In this document: in pieces, positions 14,191 to 22,251 of the stretch
How positions within the stretch are numbered: position 1 is the stretch's first letter
Layout: each line of letters opens with the position of its first letter
Assembly: GCA_047609825.1 (NCBI GenBank)
Contig: JBLFXJ010000073.1
Span: forward strand, 1 to 25,768
Length of the DNA stretch: 25,768 nucleotides
Origin: GCA-2862545 sp047609825
Lineage (GTDB): Bacteria; Myxococcota_A; UBA796; GCA-2862545
Direction of reading: 5' to 3'
Notes under the pieces: model-generated
Database searches by the model: none
Seen by the model: only the letters and a program-made list of their open reading frames with translations
Told to the model about the DNA's origin: nothing
Program-made: the position numbers and the translations under genes

Positions 14191-16191
14191 ATGTGGACGG
14201 CAGTATTGGTCCTGCTCGGGTGCGGGGCCGGCAAGGTCGAGGACTCGGGGGGCCTCGAGGCGACCGGGTCGACGGCCACGGGGTCGCCCGGCACTGCCAC
14301 GGGGTCGTCAGGCACGGCCACCGGAACCGGAACCGGGGTGGTGGACGCCGACGGCGACGGGTCACCGGCTGGCGAGGACTGCGACGACACCGACCCACTG
14401 CGATTCCCCGGAAATCCCGAGCGTTGCAACGGCATCGACGACGACTGCGACCTGCTCGTGGACGACGAGGATCCCGACGTGGTGGACATGCCCGCGTGGT
14501 TCGACGACGCCGACGGCGACGGATTCGGCGACCCGGCGACCGAGGTGGTGGCGTGCCTCGCCCGCGGCGGGTCGGTCCTGGACGGCGCGGACTGCGACGA
14601 CGCCGACCCCGACGTGAACCCGGACGGCGTGGAGGTGTGCGCTGCGGGCGACGAGGACTGCGATGGCCTGGAGGGCGACGCCGACCCGAGCGTGCAGGCC
14701 ACGGCGTGGCACCCCGACGGCGACGGCGACGGGTGGGGCGACGCCGCCACCCCAGCGATCCGGCAGTGCGCCGACGTGCCGGATCGGGTGCCCAATGGAC
14801 GGGACTGCGCGGATGCCGATCCGACGGTCTACCCAGGTGCGGCGGAGGTGTGCGAGGACGGGGTGGTGAACGACTGCGACGGCTCGGTCGGCGACGCCAC
14901 CGACGTGTGCGGGTGGCCACCGGTGCTCGGGTTCGACGACGCGGAGGCGGTGGTCGAGGAGGATGACGGGGGGAGCGCCTTCGGGTCGTCGCTCGTGGTA
15001 TCGGCCGACGTGGACGGCGACGGCCTGCTGGACGTGCTCCTCGGCGACGCCGGGCACAACACCGCGTACCTGCTGAGCGGGCCATGGGGCGATGACGAGG
15101 TGCACCGCGCGGCCGCCTTGCAGGTGGAGTGGACGCCCGGCGCGTTCGAGGCGTCGCAGCTGCATGCCATCGGAGACATCGACGGGGATGGGCTCGAGGA
15201 CGTGTCGGTCGGCGACGGCGGGGCGAGCGCCGGCGGCTTCGAAGCAGGCGCGTTGTGGGGGATCGCCGGCGTAGACCGCGTGGGCCTCGACCTGGCCGAG
15301 GCGCGGTTCGTGATCGCGCACGACCGGTTCGGATCGGGCTTCGGGTTCGGCGCGACGCTCCTCGGCGACCAGGACGGCGACGGCGTGCACGAGATCGCGG
15401 TGGGGGCCGCCGGGGAGGTGGCGCCGTATGGCGAGGGCTTCGTGGTGCCGTCGGATCTGGTGGGCCTGCACATGGCGCGGGATGTCGCGGTGGCGCATAT
15501 CATCGATATGCCACCGTACTATGGGGGTTTTCGCCATGCCGCCGGGGACTTCGACGGCGACGGCGTGGACGATCTGGTCATCGGCGCGCTCCAGAACACC
15601 CGCGGCGCGTGGCTGCTCCCGGGCCCGCTGATGGGGGACATCTCCCTGACCGACGTGCCCGGGCTGCACGACAGCTGCACGGTGCCCGAGCTGAAGGCGC
15701 TGGGCGACGTGGACGGCGACGGCCTGGCCGACCTCGCGATGGGGTGCCCCGACAACGGGTCGGCGTTCCCGCTGGGCGGCCTGGTCACGGTGCTCGGCGG
15801 GCACCGCTCGGCCCCGCTGGAGCTCGACGCCGCCATCGGCCGCATCGAGGCGTCCGGGCCGGACCAGAACCTGGGGGGTTCGCTGGCAGCGGCCGACCTC
15901 GACGACGACGGGACGGTCGATCTGCTGGTGGGCAGCGGCTACATCGGGCTGTACCGGCTCCGCGGCTACCGGCATCGGGCGGGACCGGGCGCGTGGTGGT
16001 TCGACGGCGCGCCGCTCGGTGTCCGCACCGACGACGACGCGGTCATCCGGTTCGACTTCCCGTCCGAGAAGGGCGTGCGGGTGGGGGCGGGCGACCTCGA
16101 TGGTGATGGGCTGCAGGACGTGATCCTGGCGGGGTCGGAGACGGACAGGGTCGAGGGCGAGCTGCTGTTGTTCGCGCCTGCGGCGATCTGA
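14191..16191 (+). CDS. Lipoprotein with MopE-type metal-binding motifs and FG-GAP repeats
   Basis: A 666-residue exported protein. The ATG at 14191 gives a short signal ending LVLLG-C, a good lipobox, so it is probably anchored in the outer membrane. A Ser/Thr/Gly linker is followed by three to four MopE-type modules (residues about 50-240) with DADGDG, EDCDDTDP, CNGIDDDCD and repeats of them; these are putative calcium or copper-binding segments common in myxobacterial surface proteins. Residues about 250-660 carry seven FG-GAP-like repeats of the form GDxDGDGxxDxxxG, predicted to fold as a beta-propeller like integrin alpha. Upstream in-frame codons to 13960 lack signal-peptide character and were left out. 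The role is unknown; adhesion or surface scaffolding is the usual guess. It is divergent from rhs and convergent with the activator gene. Confidence 0.85.
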   Translation: MWTAVLVLLGCGAGKVEDSGGLEATGSTATGSPGTATGSSGTATGTGTGVVDADGDGSPAGEDCDDTDPLRFPGNPERCNGIDDDCDLLVDDEDPDVVDMPAWFDDADGDGFGDPATEVVACLARGGSVLDGADCDDADPDVNPDGVEVCAAGDEDCDGLEGDADPSVQATAWHPDGDGDGWGDAATPAIRQCADVPDRVPNGRDCADADPTVYPGAAEVCEDGVVNDCDGSVGDATDVCGWPPVLGFDDAEAVVEEDDGGSAFGSSLVVSADVDGDGLLDVLLGDAGHNTAYLLSGPWGDDEVHRAAALQVEWTPGAFEASQLHAIGDIDGDGLEDVSVGDGGASAGGFEAGALWGIAGVDRVGLDLAEARFVIAHDRFGSGFGFGATLLGDQDGDGVHEIAVGAAGEVAPYGEGFVVPSDLVGLHMARDVAVAHIIDMPPYYGGFRHAAGDFDGDGVDDLVIGALQNTRGAWLLPGPLMGDISLTDVPGLHDSCTVPELKALGDVDGDGLADLAMGCPDNGSAFPLGGLVTVLGGHRSAPLELDAAIGRIEASGPDQNLGGSLAAADLDDDGTVDLLVGSGYIGLYRLRGYRHRAGPGAWWFDGAPLGVRTDDDAVIRFDFPSEKGVRVGAGDLDGDGLQDVILAGSETDRVEGELLLFAPAAI

Positions 16192-16219
16192 GCGACCGCG
16201 GACCCAGGCGCCCCCCTCG

Positions 16220-17518
<1,299 letters not shown>

Positions 17519-17526
17519 GCCGCGAT

Positions 17527-18000
17527 CTAACCACACGCGCAGACGAACCGGCCGCACGCACCCACATCGGCGTCTTCCGCCTCGGACACCACGACGGTGA
17601 CCTCGCCACCATCGCCCTCGCCGCTGTGGTCGAACACCACCAGCGTGTAGGACCAGGCGTCGCCGAGCTGCACGAAGTCGTGGTTCACCGCGTCGGTGAA
17701 GCACGTCTCCCAGTCGGGCACCGTCTCCACCACACAGCAGTCGTCCTGGCCGGACAGCATGCCCACCTTCTGCGGCACAGCCGTGCTCTCCAGACGGATC
17801 TCCACCAGCTGGTCGTCGCTGTGGACGGCGAACCAGACCTCCGCCGGCTCGCCGGGGGCGACGAACACCGTGCTCGTGGCGAGCACCCGAGCGGGCACGT
17901 CCGGCGGGGCGGGGGTGGATGCGGCTGAGGTGGCGGTGTCGAGGTCACTGGACTCGGGCGGAGCGCAGGCGAGGGCGAGGACGATGAGGGGCGTGAGCAT
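17527..18000 (-). CDS. Small predicted lipoprotein, first gene of activator operon
   Basis: A 157-residue exported protein. The ATG at 18000 has GGAG six bases upstream, and the mature protein would start at the cysteine in VLALA-C-APPESS. A Ser/Thr/Pro-rich linker leads to a beta-rich domain of about 115 residues with SDDQLVEIRLES, DDCCVVETVPDWETC, and AWSYTLVVFD, which holds an adjacent Cys pair and further cysteines near the C-terminus (VGACGRFVCACG). I do not recognise the family. The pattern (disulfide-bonded beta sandwich on a lipid anchor) suggests an envelope sensor or scaffold. Being co-transcribed with the FHA activator and facing the kinase, it could supply an envelope signal, but this is inference. 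Confidence 0.75.
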   Translation of the reverse strand: MLTPLIVLALACAPPESSDLDTATSAASTPAPPDVPARVLATSTVFVAPGEPAEVWFAVHSDDQLVEIRLESTAVPQKVGMLSGQDDCCVVETVPDWETCFTDAVNHDFVQLGDAWSYTLVVFDHSGEGDGGEVTVVVSEAEDADVGACGRFVCACG

Positions 18001-18028
18001 GGAGGACTCCGGTGTGACCACGGTCCAC

Positions 18029-18044
18029 AGCAACGGGCGTGCCG
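18029..18044 (-). promoter_or_regulatory. Candidate sigma54 promoter of the lipoprotein/activator operon
   Basis: The minus strand reads CGGCACGCCCGTTGCT, matching the RpoN consensus in every defined base except the first; GG and GC are ten bases apart. The predicted transcript starts near 18018, with an 18-base leader that contains the GGAG of the lipoprotein gene. A sigma54 activator gene under a sigma54 promoter implies autoregulation. Confidence 0.65.
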
Positions 18045-18091
18045 GACGAAAAAGATGGTCATACCTTCATTGCGGACGGTGGGCGGCGCTC

Positions 18092-18126
18092 CGTGACATG
18101 TGCCGTGTACCGCGGGTGACACCCGC
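18092..18126. promoter_or_regulatory. Candidate enhancer site upstream of the activator operon
   Basis: Two elements lie in the 157-base divergent interval. CGTGACATG-TGC-CGTG starts at 18092 and shares GTGACATG-YGC-C with the complement of 22124-22135 in the injection-gene interval (11 of 12 bases). GCGGGTG-A-CACCCGC (18112-18126) is a perfect inverted repeat. They are centred 75-100 bases upstream of the predicted activator-operon start, the normal range for enhancer-binding proteins, and also lie 32-66 bases upstream of the kinase ATG. Confidence 0.4.
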
Positions 18127-18157
18127 CGCGAGCACACCGTGCTGGTAGGGTGCCGCG

Positions 18158-21100
18158 ATGCCCGCCGACGCACCCGCGCAATCCGCCGACCCCCGGTACG
18201 TCCCGCTCCGCCCGCTCGGCCGAGGCCGGTTCGGTGAGGTGTGGCTCGCCCGACACCGGGGTGCGGCCGGCTTCGAGCGGCAGGTGGCCCTCAAGCGCCT
18301 GCACCGTGTCGACGACCCGGCCCACCGGCGGGTGCTCGAGGCGGAGGCGCGGGTGTTGGCCATGCTGCACCACCCGTCCATCGTGGCGGTGACCGACCTG
18401 GTGCAGGTGGACGGCGGGCCGGCGTTGATCATGGAGTACGTGCCCGGGGAGACGCTGTCGGACCTGCTCGCGCGGGGGACGACCCCGCCGGCGGTAGCGG
18501 CTGAGGTGGTGCACCGGGTAGCGCTCGCCCTGGACGCGGCACACCACGCCACCGACCCACACTCGGGTGCGCCCGTCACGGTGGTGCACCGGGACATCAA
18601 GCCCGGCAACGTGCGCATCACGCCCCGCGGCGGGGTGAAGGTGCTCGACTTCGGTCTCGCCGGGGTCCCGGGCCATGGGCGGGCGGGGGGCACGCCCGCG
18701 TATGCGGCACCGGAGCGATACGACGGCGTCGCCGGGCCGGCGTCGGACGTGTTCAGTCTCGGGGTGCTGCTCGTGGAGGCGCTGACCGGCGCTCGGCCCG
18801 CGGTGGACCCCCGCTCCCGGTCCCGTACGCTCGCGGCATGCCTGCGAGCGGTCGACCGATGCCCGGAGCCGGCCCGGCACCTGGCTCACGCCATGCTCGC
18901 GTTCGATCCCGCAGGACGCCCTGAGGCGGCGGCCGTCGCGCGCGAGGCGGCGCACCTCGCCCGGGTGCTCGCCGGCCCAGCGCTGGCCGAGTGGGCGCCC
19001 GCTCACCTGAAGCCGCCGGCACCGGCACCGCCCGCGACTGTCGCCCTGCGGCCGCCGCCCCCCGAGCCGCCCTTGCCCGACCGCCCGTGGCCGCTGCTCG
19101 CCCCATTCATGCACCCCGTTGGCTTCGCAGGGCGCGCGGCCGACGTGGCCCGTGGCGTGGCGTTGCTCGCGTCGGATGCGCCGGTTCTCGCGATGCACGC
19201 GCCTGCAGGCGCCGGAAAGTCGTCGTTCGTGCTCGCGGGCCTGGTGCCTGCCGTCCGCCGGCGCGGCGTGCCGTGCGCGGTGGACCGCCAGCCCGAAGTT
19301 CCGGGTCTGGGACTGCGCCTCGCCGACGCCCTCGTGGACGGCACGGACGCACCCGCCGACCGGCTCCTGGCGGCGGCCGCGGTGGGCCGGGCGCCCGTGC
19401 TGGTGATCGATCAGGCCGAGGGGCTGTTGTGGGCGGACGAGGCGGAGCAGGTGCGCGCGCTGATCGCCGCGACCACCGGCGGGCCCGCGCCGTGCCGGTG
19501 GGTGTTGGTCCATCGGAGGGACGCCCACGGCGCGCTCCAGGCGTGGCTCGGCCCGCTCGCCTCCCGCACCCGAGCGTGGGCCCTGCCGCCCGTTGGCCGC
19601 GACGCCCCAGACCACGGCCGTGCCGCGTTCCGCGACGTGATCGCGGCCCCGCTGGCGCTGCTGCGCGACGGCCGGCCCAGGCACGGGCTGGTGGCCGACG
19701 ACGCCGACATCGACCGCCTCGCGGACGGGTTCGCTCGCCTCCGTGCAGACGCGCCCGAGGCTCCGTTGGTGCCCGAGCTGCAGGTGGTACTCGACCGGCT
19801 GGTGCAGGAGGCCGCGCCCGCGGGCGATGGGCTGCGGCGCCTGGAGGTGCCGCCGAGGGCAGTGCTCGCCGGGTGGGTGCGGGATGCCGTGGCCGACCAC
19901 GTGGTCCGCGTGCTCGACCAGGCCGCCGGCGCACGCCCGGCCGACCGCACGCTGGGGCTGCTGCTGCTCGGCTTGTTCGTGGCCCCCAGCGGCGACCGCC
20001 GCGTGTGGCGCGGCGCCGCGGGCCTCGTAGAGCAGCTCGGCCCCGGAGCTGCGCGCATGCTCGCGGGGCTGGAGGCTGGCGGCGCGTGGCTGGTGGTGCG
20101 GGAATCCCTCGCGGGCGTCGACCACCTCAGCGTGCCCCACGACACCGTCGCCGCCGCGGTGCACACCCTGCTGGAGCGGCCCGACGCATTGCGCCAGTTC
20201 GGACTCGACCCTGCGGTGGTGCAGGCCTGGTCCCTGGTGGACCGGCGGATGGTCGCCTGGCGGGCGGACGATCCCTCCGGGGTCGAGCTGGACGGCGGCA
20301 CCCACCGGCAGATCGCACGCGTCGAGGCCCACCTCCCGTGGACCGACGACAGCCGGGCCTGGTGGGAGGCCGCGTGCGCCGCCCGCCGGGGGCGTCGCTG
20401 GAGCTGGGCCGGGGCCGCCCTGGCCGTCGCGGTCGTCCTCGCGGTCCTCGGTGCGGGCGTGTTCTGGTGGGTGGACGCCCGCCGCCTGGAGGCCCAGGTC
20501 ACCGGCGGCACGGAGACCGAGGCCCTCGAGGCCCTCGAGGCCCTGTACGCCCGCCACGGCTACTCTGGATCGGCGCTGCTCGATGCTGCGGACGCCCGGG
20601 ATCCAGACGGCCGCGACCGCGTGTTCGCTCTCGGCTGGACAGTCCTCGACCGGCGCCCGCTCGAGGCGCTGGTCCGGGCCACCGTCGGCGCGGGGCTCGA
20701 CCGCCCACGCGCCGCCAGCCTGCTCGGCGCGCGGCTGTCGCTGGTGGCGAACGCCGGGCTCGACCCCACGCTGCAGGGGGCACTCCTGGCGCCGTGGCGC
20801 GCCCGCCGACCCCCGCCTCCCCTCGACGCAGAGGCGTGGGTCCACCTCCCCGGAGGCGAGTTCCAGATGGGCTGTGACGTGGGCGGCGGCGCGGCCCAGT
20901 GCCGGGGGGTCGACCTGCCGTACCAGGCCACCGTGGAGCCGCTTCGGATGCTCCGACATGAGGTGACCCTCGGCGAGTACCGCCGGTTCGATCCCCTCCC
21001 GGGCGTCACTCCGGCCGACCTCGCAGACAACCCCGAGGCCTGGCCGACCAGCGAGATCAGCTGGTTCGAGGCCAATGCCTACGCGGCCTGGCTCGGCGGA

Positions 21101-21496
21101 CGGCTGCCGACCGAGGCCGAGTGGGAGCATGCCGCACGCGCCGGCAGCGACGCCCAGTGGTGGTGGGGCGACGACGTGGACGTGCTCGTGGACCACGCTT
21201 GGTACAAGGGCAACTCGCAGGGCCCCGAGTGGGTGGAGGAGCGCCAGGCGAACCCATGGGGCCTGTACGACATGGCGGGCAACGTGTCCGAGTGGGTGGC
21301 GGACTGGGCCGAGGACTACCCGGAGCACCCCGTGGTGGCGCCCCGCGGCCCGCGGACCGGGGTGCTGAAGGCGGTGCGCGGCGGGAGTTACAACTCCAAC
21401 TGGCCCGAGACCCGCGCCGGCACCCGGGTGGACTCCGAGCCCGAGGCCCGCGCCTATTCCATCGGGTTCAGGATCGTGGCGCCCGCCATTCCATGA
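18158..21496 (+). CDS. Transmembrane Ser/Thr kinase fused to P-loop ATPase region and SUMF1-type domain
   Basis: A 1,112-residue protein. Residues 15-275 form a Hanks-type kinase with all key residues: G-R-G-R-F-G-E-V loop (21-28), Lys46, H144-R-D146-I-K-P-G-N, D164-F-G and AAPER (183-187). A proline-rich linker (about 285-310) leads to a cytosolic P-loop segment, HAPAGAGKSSFV (near 347-358), with a leucine-rich remainder resembling the NTPase units found in WD40 and STAND-type kinases. One membrane helix lies at about 748-770. Outside it, residues 894-1112 are a SUMF1/FGE-fold domain (LPGGEFQMG, LPTEAEWEHAARAG, DMAGNVSEW, VRGGSYNSNW). The cysteine pair that catalytic formylglycine enzymes carry after RGGS is missing, so it probably acts as a sensor or binding domain. 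The ATG at 18158 has AGGG seven bases upstream. It is divergent from the FHA activator operon. Confidence 0.9.
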   Translation: MPADAPAQSADPRYVPLRPLGRGRFGEVWLARHRGAAGFERQVALKRLHRVDDPAHRRVLEAEARVLAMLHHPSIVAVTDLVQVDGGPALIMEYVPGETLSDLLARGTTPPAVAAEVVHRVALALDAAHHATDPHSGAPVTVVHRDIKPGNVRITPRGGVKVLDFGLAGVPGHGRAGGTPAYAAPERYDGVAGPASDVFSLGVLLVEALTGARPAVDPRSRSRTLAACLRAVDRCPEPARHLAHAMLAFDPAGRPEAAAVAREAAHLARVLAGPALAEWAPAHLKPPAPAPPATVALRPPPPEPPLPDRPWPLLAPFMHPVGFAGRAADVARGVALLASDAPVLAMHAPAGAGKSSFVLAGLVPAVRRRGVPCAVDRQPEVPGLGLRLADALVDGTDAPADRLLAAAAVGRAPVLVIDQAEGLLWADEAEQVRALIAATTGGPAPCRWVLVHRRDAHGALQAWLGPLASRTRAWALPPVGRDAPDHGRAAFRDVIAAPLALLRDGRPRHGLVADDADIDRLADGFARLRADAPEAPLVPELQVVLDRLVQEAAPAGDGLRRLEVPPRAVLAGWVRDAVADHVVRVLDQAAGARPADRTLGLLLLGLFVAPSGDRRVWRGAAGLVEQLGPGAARMLAGLEAGGAWLVVRESLAGVDHLSVPHDTVAAAVHTLLERPDALRQFGLDPAVVQAWSLVDRRMVAWRADDPSGVELDGGTHRQIARVEAHLPWTDDSRAWWEAACAARRGRRWSWAGAALAVAVVLAVLGAGVFWWVDARRLEAQVTGGTETEALEALEALYARHGYSGSALLDAADARDPDGRDRVFALGWTVLDRRPLEALVRATVGAGLDRPRAASLLGARLSLVANAGLDPTLQGALLAPWRARRPPPPLDAEAWVHLPGGEFQMGCDVGGGAAQCRGVDLPYQATVEPLRMLRHEVTLGEYRRFDPLPGVTPADLADNPEAWPTSEISWFEANAYAAWLGGRLPTEAEWEHAARAGSDAQWWWGDDVDVLVDHAWYKGNSQGPEWVEERQANPWGLYDMAGNVSEWVADWAEDYPEHPVVAPRGPRTGVLKAVRGGSYNSNWPETRAGTRVDSEPEARAYSIGFRIVAPAIP

Positions 21497-21556
21497 TCCG
21501 CAGCCACCAACACCTGGACTTCAGCGCTCGGAGGACGATCCGCCACAGTGGTGGCT

Positions 21557-22030
21557 TCAACGCCGAGGCGCTCGTACGAACTCGATGTACTCCACCGACA
21601 ACTCGAGCTGCTCGATAGCGGTGTCGGAGCCGGTGGCGTCCATCTCGGGGGCCTTCCACATCACCGGCCAGGCGTCGTAGAAGTTGTAGCGGGACACCTC
21701 GGCGTGGCTGTGGTCGAGCACGATCACCGAGCCGCTGCGACGCACACGGGAGCCCTGGGCGATCTCCAGCCGCCAGTTGTACAGATCGTCATTGCAGGTG
21801 AAGCCCCGCTCCAGCACGATGTTATTGTAGTAGGTGCGACCCGGAATCCGGCGCACATACAGGTCGTTGCCGGGCTTGTACTCGATGACCTCGGTGTGGG
21901 ACTCCATGCCCGACAGCTTCGAGAACCCTCCCACCACCGAGTGGATCTGGTCGGTGATGTGCTCGACCTCGAGCAGGAAGTGCTGCTGGCCATGGAAGCT
22001 CTCGCTGTGGGCGCCGTCGGCGTGGGGCAT
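21557..22030 (-). CDS. Contractile injection system tube protein (gp19/TIGR02241-type)
   Basis: A 157-residue protein of the T4 gp19-like phage tail-tube family found in extracellular contractile injection systems (eCIS/PVC-type) and phage tails. Landmarks are FLLEVEHI near the start, GGFSKLSGMES, VIEYKPGN, RIPGRTYYNNIVLERGFT, the RRSGSVIVLDHSH strand pair, AWPVMWKAPEM, and the closing IEQLELSVEYIEF. The length is normal. The ATG at 22030 has a strong AAAGGAG upstream; in-frame codons up to 22189 cross the promoter and are not family-like, so I excluded them. Such proteins form the inner tube or its baseplate adaptor. No sheath, baseplate or AAA ATPase gene is in the window, so the rest of the apparatus must lie elsewhere, if present. 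Confidence 0.92.
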   Translation of the reverse strand: MPHADGAHSESFHGQQHFLLEVEHITDQIHSVVGGFSKLSGMESHTEVIEYKPGNDLYVRRIPGRTYYNNIVLERGFTCNDDLYNWRLEIAQGSRVRRSGSVIVLDHSHAEVSRYNFYDAWPVMWKAPEMDATGSDTAIEQLELSVEYIEFVRAPRR

Positions 22031-22060
22031 CGGATCTCCTTTGGGGGTGGTTGGGGACGG

Positions 22061-22076
22061 AGCAAGCGCCGTGCCT
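22061..22076 (-). promoter_or_regulatory. Candidate sigma54 promoter of the tube gene
   Basis: The minus strand reads AGGCACGGCGCTTGCT, identical to the RpoN consensus in all defined bases except the first. GG and GC are ten bases apart. The predicted start is about 22050, which gives a 20-base leader carrying the AAAGGAG ribosome-binding site of the tube gene. Confidence 0.7.
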
Positions 22077-22115
22077 GCGAACGCCCTGCGAGAGTCGGCG
22101 TCTGGCCGCTGGCTC

Positions 22116-22198
22116 GGTGTCATGGCGCATGTCACCCGGGGTGTGAGGGACACCCCGGGTCGGCCAGAGTCGGCGTTGGACTGCGCCATGGCGTGACA
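22116..22198. promoter_or_regulatory. Cluster of inverted repeats between tube and effector genes (candidate enhancer)
   Basis: The shared control region holds three symmetrical elements. GGTGTCATG (22116-22124) and CATGTCACC (22128-22136) face each other with three bases between and one mismatch. ACCCGGGGTGT (22134-22144) and ACACCCCGGGT (22150-22160) form a perfect 11-base inverted repeat around GAGGG. TGCGCCATGGCGTGACA (22182-22198) repeats the half-sites. AGAGTCGGCGT is also present twice in direct orientation (22091 and 22166). The first element matches the site at 18092. The cluster sits between the two candidate sigma54 promoters. Confidence 0.5.
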
Positions 22199-22204
22199 GG
22201 GGCC

Positions 22205-22220
22205 CGGCCCGGGACTTGCG
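22205..22220 (+). promoter_or_regulatory. Weaker candidate sigma54 promoter of the effector gene
   Basis: The plus strand reads CGGCCCGGGACTTGCG. The invariant GG (22206-22207) and GC (22218-22219) are ten bases apart and TTGC is intact, but three defined positions differ from the consensus. Predicted start near 22231, 21 bases before the ATG. The GC-rich background makes chance matches likelier than for the other sites. Confidence 0.35.
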
Positions 22221-22251
22221 TCAGGGGAGGCGAACGTCCCCGGGAGAGTCC

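Noticed and set aside
14340..16120. Repeated GACGGCGACGG-like units resembling short tandem or CRISPR-type repeats
   Set aside because: They encode DGDG calcium-type motifs at irregular spacing inside the lipoprotein frame; there are no regular spacers.
18112..18126. GCGGGTG-A-CACCCGC as a transcription terminator
   Set aside because: It lies between two divergent starts, has no T-run, and is better explained as a protein-binding site.
18059..21328. A 1,089-codon open frame on the minus strand
   Set aside because: It lies antisense to the kinase gene, is rich in His/Arg/Gly without any domain, and arises from the strong third-position GC of the true gene.
20839..21496. Calling the kinase C-terminus a formylglycine-generating enzyme
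   Set aside because: The catalytic cysteine pair expected after RGGS is absent, and no sulfatase gene is nearby.
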